A DNA stretch of 64,000 bases from Neelides folsomi (taxonomy: Eukaryota > Arthropoda > Collembola > Neelipleona > Neelidae). The position numbers were made by a program, and so were the translations under genes. Below, piece after piece: positions 1 through 12,554 of the stretch; within the stretch, counting starts at the first letter, position 1, and every line of letters begins with the position of its first letter. The stretch is taken from assembly GCA_034687125.1 (NCBI GenBank), contig JAQGBZ010000061.1, forward strand, positions 62,001-126,000. The letters run 5' to 3'. The notes beneath the pieces were generated by a model, which had not been told where the DNA came from, searched no databases, and saw only the letters and a list, made by a program, of their open reading frames with translations.

Positions 1-27
1 TCAGAATTTAAATAATTTTCTGTTTAG

Positions 28-928
28 GTCACATCCAGCCTTTGCTTTTATCGTCCGCGGTGAAAGTGAAATAAGAGAGCGAATATTGTCTTTCACTGTC
101 CCAGATGGGTCTGTTTGGAATAAAACATCGATTCTTAATCTCTTTTCCAAACTCGTCGCAGATGCTTCAAATCGCGTTGATTACGTAAGTTTTCATTTTT
201 AATTTACCGGGTCAATTTAAAATTAAAAACCAGTTAGGTCGAGTATAAAACGATTTCATTTATTTCATTATTATAAACTGTAATATCTTCTAAATTCATT
301 TTATTATAAAATTGAGGAAATTGTTTTAATAATAATATTTTTTATTAAAAGGAGAACTACATCGTTCAAGCTGACTATAATAGCCTTTCTCTCAACGAAA
401 CGACGACGATTATTGAAAAAGCGACGAAGTTCGCGAGTAAGACTAGGCATAAGGTGAGTTTCTTCCAGTTGAAATGTGAAAGTGGAAAAGTTGAGAAATT
501 GAATTTGCGGAACTTTTGGAAATTTCAGGTTGGCCGAGCATTAAGCATGAGTCGAACCCCAAGCAAGGTTTTGAAGCGGACTGTTTCTCAAATGATCAGC
601 CCTTTCACAGGAAGAAATTGTGGAGACTCGGACAGCATTTCTCAGGGTGGAGGCGAAATGTCTACGACACCACTCCGCTCCAATCTGTCCACAATGAGTC
701 TCTCATGGGTGAGGAAAAAATTTGGGAATAAAAATTGAATAACCCATAAGGTGAATATAATATCGATCAAGGGATTTGAGATATTCTTGTGAAATGTTAA
801 TTTTGGATTTTTTGGTTTAGTTTGGTTCGAAACGCGGAACAATGGATCCTCCCTCAACTCCAAAAGCACGAAGAGCCATTCTTGACAGAGGAGGTCAAAA
901 AAAGGACATATTTGAGAAGCCTAATTAA
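28..928 (+). CDS. ECT2: C-terminal part of an ECT2/Pebble-like RhoGEF (partial)
   Basis: Four exons can be read: 28-184, 352-453, 529-708 and 821-928. Each is bounded by AG/GT signals and together they give about 182 residues ending in TAA at 928. The gene runs off the left edge, so the catalytic DH domain is not visible. The first part (SHPAFAFIVRGESEIRER...) fits the end of a PH-like domain. It is followed by a basic serine/threonine-rich tail containing GRALSMSRTPSKVLKRTVS. A KTRxKxGRxxSxxxTPxKxxxRxxS tail of this sort is what I remember from the C-terminus of ECT2/Pebble, the Rho activator for cytokinesis. The TP and basic-S sites look like mitotic kinase targets (inference). Another DH-PH protein with a similar tail is possible. 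The gene converges on the RGS gene, with stops about 980 bases apart. Confidence 0.55.
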
Positions 929-1905
929 GATTATCTTCCAAAGTTGTGTAAACATTTTATATTTTAAATCTTTCCTTTATATAAGATTAACCAGTTAAAT
1001 ATCCTATTTATGACAAATGAATTTTATGAAGAATATTATATAACTACATGAATAATATTTTAAAGTTTCTATATTTTGTAATCAAATATTCGTGAAGTTA
1101 AAAATTAAATATGATGATGACTTGTCAGAACCATTTGTGACAAGATAAACCACATGGTTGTTTATGAATTTAAAATTTCTTTATGCTCTTTCAACATCTT
1201 CATAACATTTTTATTAACTCAATGGAATTTAGCATGAAAGCAGTAAAAGATGAACAGGATCCCAACACTTAAATTCTTCTAGTAAACAATATACTTTTAT
1301 GTATATTCGTATTGTTCTTCTGCTTTTAAACTTATTTTTCACTCCAAATGTTCAACGCTTAATATTTCATATTTGAGTTCCTTAATCGGTACATTATTTC
1401 TGTATTTATTATTATTCTGTATTTATTGAACACACAGTCATGCATTCAACATCGTATAAGTATCGTTTCCTAAATCTCTCATAAAAAAGAAAAACATCGA
1501 ACGTTGAACATAAAATCTGGGTTTATATAGTTTTATAGTAGTTCTCGTATCTCTTCAAAACTAATTGTTTTTAAAGGTATTCCATCCATATGTTAGTAAT
1601 AGTTTGTAAAAGTGCAGAAACATGTTCAAATTCTCCTGTACACTCAAATAGTCATCACATCTGGGTCTATTAATTGTACATGTGTGTTTAAGTTTCTATC
1701 TGATATAACACATATTTGACTTATTATAAATTGTCTTAAAGTTACCATCTTGAAAAAGAACAATTGCGAAAAGGTTGAGAAAAGAGGTCGAGGATTGATT
1801 GGAAAAGTGCACCTATGAAAAACGAATACTGAGAAATTATTATCAGGTCGAGTAAGTTTGAATTCCCTCTGGAGGACGAGGGGCTCCGGGTTGAAGCTTT
1901 TACTC
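929..1905. other. Convergent intergenic region, no gene seen
   Basis: An AT-rich stretch between the stops of the RhoGEF and the RGS gene, which converge here. It must hold both 3' UTRs. The short open frames in it have no recognisable content. Confidence 0.6.
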
Positions 1906-4900
1906 TCAGTCCGCTGTCTCCTTCTTTGAAGTAAAAGACACAATGGACCGAATTCCTTTCACCGAAGTCTACAATACAGAAAAGTATTTTTTTACCTCGA
2001 GGTTAAAAGGAAGAGTTAAAGCCTCCATTAGAGATTCAAGAGACGTAACAGGCTAATTTAATATTTATTTAAACCCTATTCTCCCCCGTCGCGGTTAGGA
2101 AGTGAAGGAGAAGAATGGGCCCTATAAAAGGAGAACCTTCATATTAAATATATAGTGTGATAAAAAGAAGTTTCTCAAGAAAGTCCCTCTTTTAAAATCC
2201 TCACTTTTCCAACTCCCGGGTAATAGGATGAGACACGGAGGGAGGGATTGGAAAAGAGTCATAGAGTGAGAAAGAGGATCCGGTGAATTAAGGAATAGAA
2301 AATGAGGTCAAACCGGCGAAACTTTATATATCTACTCTCCTCTACTATCTACTACAGGATGAAAGAGAAAAAAGTACCTTCTTTTTGGCTCCACTCAAGA
2401 AGTCTTTGTACATGTCGGATCGAATGTATCTTGAGTAGCTGTCGCTCTTCATGAGATGATACACGTGAGCCTGGAAGAGATATGAATGCCCCGAGTATTA
2501 ATAACTAATAGTCATTATAGACCCCTAATGCTCAATCCAATTTTCTCCGGGCCTTATTGGATATGGCCCAGAGATTATTGCGGAAGGAGCGATCATTATA
2601 CGAGCGGGGAGTTGAATGAAAGCGGATATCGATTTAATATCTTATGAGATATTGGAGGAATGCGAGGGCTCCTCAAGAACCCCCGATCCCTCCTTTTTGA
2701 TTAATTTAATGAGGAGTTGATTACGAGGGCAGTGTCGAAGCTCCATCGATCAGGATTCCCCTCTTGGATATTCTTCCTTGTGTGTTCGTAAGAGTGAGAG
2801 TCCACGTTCACCAAGCAAGTTGAGTCAGGGGCCAAGAACTCTGCCCAAATTTCTTGAGCTCTCTTTGGTACTTCGCAGTTTGGGAGGCGCTTCAGCTCAT
2901 GAACCGCTTCCCAGAACCTTCACATCCAATGCATTATTGAAAAGGTGGAAAATGGGGGGGGGGCTCTTACCTGAGGTTCTCTGCTGAGAACTCCTTCTCG
3001 AGGAACCGGATGAAGTGATCTCTCCCGACGGGATCCCGCAGAAGCTCCTCCACCGAGAACCCCCATCTCCTCACACGTCGGGCCGGGACGTCCTTCCTGC
3101 ACCCCCAAACCATTTATGAAAGATTAAACTCCGAAGGGGCAAAGTGTCTGGTCCAATTGTAAACACTGTTCCTTACGCGATTTTCTCTTGATCCCAGAAA
3201 TCTGTCGAGTCGGTGAGCCAGGGGTTCGAGGGCTCTGGAGCAATGATAAAAGGATCGTACTCCGAGTACATGTCGTAGTACGTCATGTGCCTGGAACGAG
3301 GACAAAGACCGTCATTATTGAAATGCCTTTCGTAAACATCTTATTATCCTTCCATAACACTAACAATGTGAGCCCGTTCCCTTTTATATCATTGCCCACT
3401 CCGCCCAGATCGATGGGCGGAGAATGGGAGGTTGCTAACTGTAAAATGTTCTGCACTCACATTTCCGCAACTTTTGAGATCTTTATGGAATGTCTGTCGA
3501 GCTTGTACTTGAGAGACTTAATTTGCTTAGTAAGCTCAAGGGCTGAGAGGGCTTTGACAACGACGTTCCCTTCTTTTTTGTCGCTCCCGGGCCGCGGTCG
3601 GTTCATCCGACACACTTTCTTGATGTCCATCTCAGTCGTGTTGACGCAGCCAGGCTGGAATGGAACAGAAATAACCTATTGCTGAACAATTTCCCAAAAC
3701 TTACCAGCGGGCGATGCACGTCCCAAAATGCCCTTTCTTGACTATCCAACACTTTCCGCTCCAACTTATCTCGCTTCTTGTCCACTTTACTCTGGGCCTC
3801 GGCCTGTCACACGTAGAGTCCATTAAAAACGTCAGGGAGGAAATATGGATCGAATTCCTTCGAGTGGGACTGGGAAAAGGAATCTCTTTTCATCTCATTT
3901 ATTAAATGGAACGAGACCTCACCTGCATAAAAATAAACTCCCATTTTCTCGAAAACATCTTTTGCAAACGGGCTAAGTTCTCTGCTTCGTAATCTGCTAA
4001 TTCTAGTCTCGTCTTGTTTTGCATTGTCCTCTTGCACAGGTATACAGCTATGTTAAATAAAGATTATTTATGAATTATTCTCCTCATGCTCCCCTTAATA
4101 TTCAACTAATCATTCGCTCAATTCAGCAATGAAAGATGGAAATGGAGAGATAAGAAGGAATTTACCATAATCAGAGTTCTCAGGATCCCAGTAATTGGAA
4201 GGCCAAAAATAAGGAGTCTGTTCGGAGAAATAAACAAAAGTTTTAGCTCTTTTCTCTCCCAAAGTCATAAAAGTGGAAATAAATAGACCTGAAATCTGTA
4301 GAAGGTGGAGTCGTTCTTGACGGTAAGAATATGATCATCAATGGGGAAGATGTAGCCGTGGGCCGAGAGCAAGTGTGCGAGATGAAGAGACTCGTCTACA
4401 AGAGTTTCAAATGAAGCCAATCACTCACTCAACTTCTCGATTCCTCTCAAGAGGTTCAATACGAGATAAGGGAAACATACTTTGATCTTCAACGTCCAAA
4501 TGCCTCGTTATCCAGCAAATTAAGTCAGAGCCTAAGGAAAATATTTGCATGATGAGTTGTTTACACTTTTGTGAGGCGATGAAAGGGAGAGCTCTGCTTC
4601 TAATTACACAACTCTCCCCCCAATGCCTTTGGATGCCTATCAACTCCTGTATCAGCTCAGGGATCGAAGAAAGTGGGAAACCTGTGAAAACAGATGGTAT
4701 CTTCGTCAGGAAGTGCTTCACCGTCTTGACAGGAACTCCCGAGCTCTCCTCCTGCATTGTTTCTATCATTTTCTCCATCTGCAGAGAGAAGAAGGGATTA
4801 TGAGAGGAATCATGTTTTGGAACATCTCTAATCGACTGGCTTTCTATGAGCTCTTAATGAAGAGTTTCTTCCCGACCTTTCGATAGACGATATGGTTCGG

Positions 4901-5033
4901 AGTCTGGAGGTCTTTGTTCACCGGCCCTACTCCTGGAGCGGAAGAAGAGTCGGAAGAAGTGGCGATGGCACTGTCCATGTCCGTATAAGAGACTCCTAGC
5001 CGATCAACATGTTCTCCATCTCGATTTGACCCA
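1906..5033 (-). CDS. RGS7: R7-family regulator of G-protein signalling (DEP-GGL-RGS)
   Basis: This is a GTPase-activating protein for G-alpha(i/o) that acts as a dimer with the divergent G-beta-5 in neurons. Exons, 5' to 3', are about 4877-5033, 4682-4778, 4481-4531, 4289-4395, 4166-4217, 3923-4047, 3705-3803, 3461-3654, 3177-3290, 2971-3096, 2725-2917, 2378-2470 and 1906-1968. In order they encode: an N-terminus with ATG at 4978; the DEP domain ([19 protein letters not shown], then [20 protein letters not shown]); the R7 linker ([20 protein letters not shown]); the helical stretch [30 protein letters not shown]; the GGL helix ending [31 protein letters not shown]; and the RGS domain from [18 protein letters not shown] through [13 protein letters not shown] and [11 protein letters not shown] to [20 protein letters not shown] short basic tail ends at TGA 1906. 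The frame stays open upstream of the ATG to an acceptor at 5033, so a longer N-terminus spliced from further 5' is possible. Confidence 0.93.
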
Positions 5034-8000
5034 CTGAGGGAAGGAGATGGGAAATATTATTTTTAGAGAAGGACCCCAAATATGTATGCTCTCTGCGTGA
5101 TGGAAATAGAAGTTTGTCCTTACGTCATCATGAGGATCGTGGAAAGGCATATCATGGCCTCGGTCACACCACGACCTGTTCCTTCATTCACCGGACCGAG
5201 AGTGGCGGAGGAGGCTGGCGGTCCGCGGAGTTGGATGGGCCAAGTAAGAAAGAAAGTACCTGGGCTGGGCAGTCAGGTCATCCCCTCGTGTGACCAAGCA
5301 AATGAGAGGACTCGCCGCTAGACCCGAGCGGAGGATCCGCTGATGTGTGCGAGCTGGAGGGACCCAAGGAACCGAATCCTCAATCTCGACGAGAGCATCT
5401 CGAAGTCTCAACTGAAGAAAATCAATAGAGGTCCGAAACAGTGGAGGGAAGGAAGAAGTTCCTTCTGCGCAAAGACTAGAGGAAAGTCTCTTATTTTTTA
5501 CCTGACTGATTTCATTTTGGCTAATGCTTTCAATTCCTCAACAGATTCAACAATTCACGGTCGTTCATAGAGCCATATCGAGGGAATTAATCCGCACTTT
5601 TATCGGCCTCCCGTGACAAATGAAGGCGTGCCGCGGAGAGCACGTTAAAATCAAATATACAACAAGGGGATGGGACTCGTCGAGTTGGGGAGTTGTGTGT
5701 GTGTTGATTCTTCGGTCGCCTCCTCCTTCCCACTAACTTCACTTTAATCCCCCTAATGTCCCTCCCGGCCCCAAATTAAACATAAATCTCGGCAGATTTC
5801 CCACAAAGCTTCCCCATTCTTATTATTAACCGGGATAAATCATACTTGGAATTTCTGTTTACGCCGCTTGACTCCCAGTCTCAAGGAAATGGAAGTTCCT
5901 CCGTTCCGCCTCTCATTTCAATTACGTCCTCGACAAGAGAAACTTAATTTTATGACCTAAATGAGGAAAGAAGGTTAAATAATGCCCCGGCTTTACATAA
6001 CATGCAAGATAGTCCTATAAGTACTATTATGTATTTTAAGTTGCTTGAGCCTCTGCACTCCAAAGGGGGATTCTCTCAATTGGTGATGGGAGTTTGGTGG
6101 GTTTAGAATGAGAGCAATTTTGCGATAACGAAGCATCCGCTCGACTTCGGCCACCAACTCCTATTCAGCCAGAAGGAAGTGTAAATAAGAAGCATGGTGT
6201 GTGAGGAGAAGTCACTGGTAAGTAAATTCCATTAGGACCTATTCAACAGCTAATTTAATCATTGCCCAACATAATTTTATTATGAGGTTCGTGAGGATAA
6301 GTTGAGAGTTTGGAGCGTGAGGGAGATAGAGGAATTAGGAATCGATTAGCTTGACTGGAACTCAACTTTCTACAAACCGACCCATTCCATCGACGGAGCA
6401 AGAGTTACAACGAAGATGAAAACGAGCCAATGATACAAAAGAATATAAAGACCAGAATAGACTCCGACTCCGCTCACAGCTTCCAAGTCAATCAATATGT
6501 TCAAGTTCAGTTTCCATATGGAGCCATCGCTTTTCCCCCATCTGCCCCGCTCAAAGAGACCCGGGTTGCTATCATATAATGCTCCTTCTATGTTTATTTC
6601 TCCTCTGAAGAGGAATAAACCTCCTACATAAAGAGATATTTAAAGAATTTCAAGGGTTCAAGGAAGCCCAATGTTGATGCTTATAAGGGCCATTATTAGG
6701 GCTGGGAGTGGAGATAGCAAATAGCTATGCTGCTAATGGAATATAGGGGAAATGGGCTGGCGAGATCGGGACTTTGATTTAATAAAACGAGCGAAGGAAA
6801 TGGAAATGAGGACAAATCCGGGTTCCGAATTCAATCTCTGTTTATTGGAAGAAGTTGAGAGGATGAAGCCCAGGAGGCACATTGGAGCGAATCTCTTTGG
6901 TCGGCCCAGACAATACGCACACCATCCAAACCATGCATGGATGGGGGAGGGGAAACCATGAGAAAATCGGGAGTCCGAAGGCGGGAGTTTGGTTCACTTC
7001 ATTCCGCTCTCATCTGATCCAAAGCCCGAGTGAATTAAGATATAAAAAATCTTATTTTGTCTCTTACTTGCGGATTCCCATTGACCTCCTGGCCCAATTC
7101 CCTTTGATTTGGAGAGATCAGGTCAGTGTTATTAAGGCTCTATCTCGCACATCTCATTCTCCCATGTAGTTTGTGTATTTATTTATTTTCTGGTCCTGCA
7201 TTCTTTTCCCATTACCCTCACTTTTAAAAATCGATCTTGAATGGTGCAGTGTGACATTCCTCTGCGCCGAATTTCGGCTAATTCAATATTTAAATGTTAT
7301 TACTCTCCATAAAGTGAGACGACAGTAAAACACGAGTCGTATTATGAATGATGAGAAGCCAATTTACATATTGATGTACAGAACTGTACGTATCTCTGTC
7401 CCACTCACTTTGTGACTCCTTTTCATTTCATACTCGAAGTTCCAGGCTCCAGATATGTCAAGAAACTTTTTTGAAACATTCTTAATTGAATCTTGTCAAT
7501 ATCAGAGGGTGGAATAAGTAAATTTCCTCCCATTTTCCCAATCCCTTATTAAATCAATTTCTTTAGTAGACGGTTTTCATTTTTCATCTCTTTATTTCTA
7601 GAATACTTACATTTCTTGCTCGAACAAATTTTTCTACGGAAAATATTTATGATGCTTCAAATCCATAAATATACAAAATATGACTCTCGGAAATTTCAAT
7701 TTGACAGTATTCGTAAATCTTATTAATTAATAAAGGAATGCTAAATATACGTTAAATGTACTCACTTATGTATTATGTAAGTGTAATGTAATTACTCTGA
7801 TACTGTACTTTATATCTAACTACTATATTTATTCGCCCTTCCTGTCAATTACTTATTTAAAATAGCTTATAATGGTTATTTTTAACTCAAAATATACAAT
7901 TTTTACCTGAATTTTACATATTGACCGTGATGTCAGTATCAGTACTATGTATTACAGACAGTAGATATGGTGTATATAAATATATAAGTAAGATTATAAA

Positions 8001-8157
8001 GCTCACTTTATTAAATTTTTCATACAAAAATGTTGTCTATTGTTGTGGGGAAGTGTGAAATTAAGAATTTTTACTTGCCCTCATTGTTCACAAGAGTGAA
8101 AAGAAAGCCTGAGCTTTTACATTGTAGCTTTTAAGTCTCATTTTTATGTGATTTCCG
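5034..8157. other. GC-richer gene-poor stretch between RGS7 and VASH
   Basis: No convincing coding exon was found. To about 7250 the base composition is visibly richer in G and C than most of the window, then it turns strongly AT-rich. On the minus strand a good splice donor (CAG then GTACTTTC) lies at about 5261, with an ATG-initiated open frame from 5411 leading into it. This could be a 5' leader or alternative first exon of the RGS gene, because its phase fits the acceptor at 5033. The rest is unassigned. Confidence 0.4.
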
Positions 8158-10150
8158 CTAAGCATAAAGACTCGATTTTGCTTTCACTTTCTTATTTCCT
8201 TTTGCCTTGTTTGTTTTCTGAGCCGGCCTTGTTTGGGACAATGAGGTTCGAGCATGGGACTCATTTTCCTTACTCAACTGTCTTCTTGTCGATATCGGAG
8301 GCAGACTCGTAAGATGTCCGCCACTTGGGTCCGTCGGGAAAACCATTTTGGAAGGACGAATTTGCTTTAAACAAGCAGAACCCATCTATTTAGTACAAAA
8401 AGGCTGATTTAGTTTCCACAAGTCTCTCTGTGTTTGTTAAGGCATCTTTAAATGGGCATTGGGGTTCATTTATCTATATAGGATATTTATTTACCTTGGC
8501 TCTCAATTGCTTAGAGCATTTCTCTACGTTTAAGTCAATCTCTCCCTGCGTCAGCTTTGAGACATCAATAACCGCCTGCCTCCATGAGATTGTTTCCAAG
8601 CTATGAGGATCATGAGTAATGACCCCACCAATCTTCACCTCAAGCAGCTTATGTCCACCTAGGCGGAATTCATTCAATATCTCAAATTGGGGAAACAGGC
8701 GGAAAGTCAGGATGATTCGAGAATTGATTATACGATTATTATATATCGTAATTCATAATTCGTCTCATACTACTGGCATAGGAGCGAGCAAATTCATTGA
8801 TGAGATCAGAGAGCCTTGGGTACAAAGGAGCTTTGTCTTGGAGCTGTGGATCTCGACTGATTCCTAATGCTCCGTAGTGTCCGTAAAGAAACATCCCCAG
8901 CACGACGTGCTTGTACTCCTTTCCATTAAACTCCGACCTGTAGCTTGGAAAATGAGGAAAGTTTGGGCGGTGGAAAGTTTACCTGAAGTTCAGAGGGAAT
9001 CGTTCGACCTGCAAAGTGCAGTTCGTGAATTGAATGGCCATGACTAGAGCATGAAGGCATTTGATCGGCTCGCCGGATTTAATTAAGTTCCTTGCCGTAT
9101 CCATGTGTTGCTTGATCGACACTTGGGTGTTAACTCGAATCTTTGGCTCTCCGACCCTGTGGTATCTATACAATGCAAAAGAGCATAAATCAATTTATTT
9201 CCCCTTATTATTGATTTGATAAATCTATGCATACATAAGATACAAATTATATTTATAAGACCATACATTAATCTTAAGCAAAATACAATAATGCAAGTAG
9301 TACTAGCCATTATAAAATGAGTTTGTACATAACGTAAAATGGAGACTTGGAAAATATTTAATGAAACGATAAATGTACAAAAATGTTACCCCAATTGATT
9401 AAAATAATCCTGAACCCGAGCAAGGTATAATCCAATGTCCATCATGTTGGGAGTCTTAATTGCGAGAACTGGGACTTGAAGTGTCTTGAGGGATCCTTGA
9501 TGCTGTAATTTAGTCTCTCGATTAGAAAGAACGATTCTCGAAACCAATAAAGGCAGAAGCGACTCTCTCTTCACTTCCCTCACCTCCTTCTTCTCTTCTA
9601 ATGAGGAGAGATAGAAATTGTCCGGAGTCTCCTCTCTCACTTCTTCCTCAAAACTAACAACACCTGACTCCTCAACCACCGATGGTTCAGACGAGAAGGA
9701 ATACAAATAATCGTCAGTTTGAGCCGCTGTGCTCTCCTTCTTCAAAACTTTCTTTTTCGGCGGCTCTTCCTTCACCTCTTCACTCTCTTGGATACCAAGC
9801 CTACTCTGCCCATTTTCACTCTCTTGACCTTTCTTTCTGAGGTCCAAAGGTTCATCTGTTTCCGTCGCGACAGTTCGCATCCCATCCACTTCCTCCCCAT
9901 TCTCTTCCAAAGAAGGGAGGGAGTGGGAAATTTCCTTGGTGGGAGATCCTGACCTACTCTCTCCGCGGATATCACCGCTCGACCCGAGATCCGAAATGCC
10001 AGAATCAGTTGAGAAGCTTCTACTGCACTGCTTTTTGGAAACCCTTTTAACAAACTGTGGATAGCTCTCGAGGATTTCTTGCTCAAAGGGAGTTAAGTCG
10101 GACTCGTAGCCGTCGTAAGCACAAACCTCCCTTTGCCTTTCAATCACCAT
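8158..10150 (-). CDS. VASH: Vasohibin, tubulin tyrosine carboxypeptidase
   Basis: Vasohibins are transglutaminase-like cysteine peptidases that remove the C-terminal tyrosine of alpha-tubulin, normally with the small chaperone SVBP. Exons are 9390-10150, 8983-9165, 8774-8937, 8495-8658 and 8158-8385, giving 499 residues, longer than vertebrate VASH1. The start is firm, because an in-frame TAA lies 9 bases upstream of the ATG. The core holds the expected triad: Cys in EPIKCLHALVMAI, His in GKEYKHVVLGMF and Ser in HYGALGISRDP. The hallmark VITHDPHSLETISWRQAVID follows. The last exon is a basic, disordered tail. The first about 230 residues are disordered, with LTPFEQEILESYP near the start, a PLDLR motif and STAAQTDDYL; the core then begins near RVQDYFNQLG. 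SVBP is not in the window. Confidence 0.93.
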
Positions 10151-11817
10151 GATTGTTTATTTGGGTCCACCGTCTCAGCTCAGCTTCAAAAGCGGACTGG
10201 TCACCTCTCGATCTGAGGTTCTTTATAAATGGTTGGACACGCACTTTCATGGACGTGGTCCAGGGTTTATTATTCATCTTAATCTCTCTTGTAACCCATT
10301 TCCTCACCTTTACCCACATCGAGTAATTCGGACCGGAATTGGAATAATTATCTAATCACATCTAATCTGCCCTATTTACCCAAAGAAAAGAACATTGTTT
10401 AGACACACCGAGCTGAATTCTTAAAATTGAAATCAAACCTTTCACCTTTCTTTCGTTTACTGATAACTTCTGATTGTCAACTGGACTTGAATAACTTGCC
10501 TTTGTTGATAAAAGTCTTAAAAGCACCCTGCATGGCCCTGCACCTCATCTTAGCCTTCATCAATCACTTTTTTTGTTTTCTCTCATACCAAAATAGCCAA
10601 AAAGCTTCCTTATATTCTTACTTCATAGGTTCGCTATATAAATACCTTCCATACAGATATTTAATTTTGTTCATTGAGGCCATTCACTAAGCATAAAACG
10701 ATTAGAAGTAGGAAAATTACGGGATAATTATAAAAATATTAAATTTATTAATTATAATAATGACTTTTATAATTTACAAGTCTCATTTAGGAAAGGGATA
10801 CTCTAAGTGAGAAAGCTTAGAATGCTATCTTGTAATCATTGTAATGATTATATTAACCATCATACTATGAGATAGGATGATAGGAATGAGGAATGTTAAA
10901 TAGAAATCTTCATAGACTTCATAGTTAGCTCAATAGCTATTAGATGTTTTTCTTCTCATCGCATGTGACGTCAACATTTTGGAGTAGCAATCAAGAAGAG
11001 CTGTTGAATTGGAGGACGAGGAACTTATCCAATATCATCTAATTGCCATCGTTCTCTCCCGCCTTCTCAGTTCTCCTTTGAAGGGAAAGAAAAGTGGAAA
11101 TTGCGGTTCTCAATTCACAATCTTCCCTTCTAATACTCAATCTCAGGATCATCAACGCAATTAGTCCCTCGCCCCTAATTGTTTTAAAAATGTGGAAAGG
11201 CCGAGAAATGTTCTTGTGAGTGAACATTAAAGGTTTTCCCCCTCTCCGACTCGCTTGCTCCGACAGGCCGTTTAATCAACCACCTTCATCTTCCTCTAAT
11301 GTCCTTCTCCCTCCCATAAAGAAACCTAGGAATTTTTATATCTCAACCATATGTTGAAACGACATGTTGAGTTGACTTTATGGGAAAAGTCATTGAATTT
11401 GGCCTTTTCAAATGTGTCCAATTCTGGAAATATTCCTTGAAATTTCGAAAGGACACTTGCGTTAAAGGATAATTCTAGAAGTTAGTTCGATTAAGCAAGA
11501 ATTCTTCAATTCTTTATACCCGTATGAAATGGAATATGCTATAGCCAATAGCCTTCTCCTTTAACTTTGAGGAATTTAAATTTTTTAAAAGAATTTTTTA
11601 GCCGTTTCAATCTTCAACTTAACAAGACCAAAAGCCTCTCGTTCATTTTTACCTTAATGGCACTTATGTTCAGCCTTTTTAGTTTAATCCCCTTGATTTA
11701 GGAATTGACTTCTTTGTATTGATTTGTTTTGAAAAATTATTAATATTTATCATTAAAGTTAATGTAATTGTAATCAAATAAAAGTAAGTAGATAAATTTT
11801 GTTTAGAATGAACTAAC
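10151..11817. other. Region between VASH start and unidentified frame
   Basis: This must include the VASH promoter on the minus strand and perhaps 3' exons of the unidentified frame starting at 12288. One candidate terminal exon follows an acceptor near 11174 on the minus strand and would add only about 14 residues. Otherwise nothing is recognisable. Confidence 0.35.
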
Positions 11818-12288
11818 CGAGATGGGTTTGAGACGTTGTTCACTCAATGCAGTGAACCCGTCTTTTGTTGAAGCCACATTAATGTTAATCAATGGATCTG
11901 TCTGAGAGCTCATCGTCGATGTTTCATGTTTAGAAACCTCAGTGCTGGTTTCAGAACCCATTGCATCTTCCGACTCTTTCATCCGGCTTTCCACACTTTC
12001 TTGTGAAACGTGTTCTTCCCTAAGTCTTTGAGTCCCTGCTTGGCTACCAATAGCTTTTAGTGAGCTTCTTTGTGTGTCGAGTTCAAGTTTGACCTCGATG
12101 ATGAAATTTTCTTTTTGACGCTCTCCGGCATCATAGGAAGGAATGACTCGTTTGAGAGATGTTTGAAGAGGAATTCGATCCTCGTTCCCTTTCACTATCT
12201 TCGCTTTCTTTTTTTCTTTCCTATCTTCTGAATCGGCCCGGCAGTGGATACTTCGAAATTGAAGCAACTTGGACTTTGAATTTGACAT
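11818..12288 (-). CDS. Unidentified protein, first exon of about 157 residues
   Basis: An open frame from ATG at 12288 runs to a good splice donor (TCG then GTTAGT) at 11817. Read-through past the donor would add only a few residues before a stop, so the frame is either a spliced first exon or a short single-exon gene. I do not recognise it. The product is hydrophilic and probably disordered, with a basic N-terminus (DSEDRKEKKKAKIVKG), then many S, T, E and Q residues, and MSSQTDPLININ near the end. It has no signal peptide, membrane segment or cysteine pattern. SSQTD resembles a dynein light chain (LC8) binding core, but this is weak. It is divergent to ERG28, with starts about 270 bases apart. 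Confidence 0.45.
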
Positions 12289-12554
12289 TGCACTTGATCA
12301 ATTTTGATAATTTAATGAAACTGGGAATTTTGATTTAAGTAAATATCATCTATTTAAATATAATAAGTCATATATTTATGAATAATCAGTTTTTTAATTA
12401 ATAATTAAATGTATTGTTGAAAGAAAGAAACTACGATTATTAAAAAAACCTAAAACCTAATGGGCTATTACAATAAAGAAATTGATGAAAGTGAGCTATA
12501 TAATATTTTCAAAATTTTGCTAATTAGCAACTTGTCATTTCTTGAATATTTAGG

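Noticed and set aside
1644-1943. A 99-codon minus-strand frame
   Set aside because: It overlaps the last RGS7 exon in a different frame and has no recognisable content.
3188-3685. A 165-codon plus-strand open frame
   Set aside because: It lies antisense to three RGS7 exons whose protein is clearly conserved; it is a shadow of the real gene.
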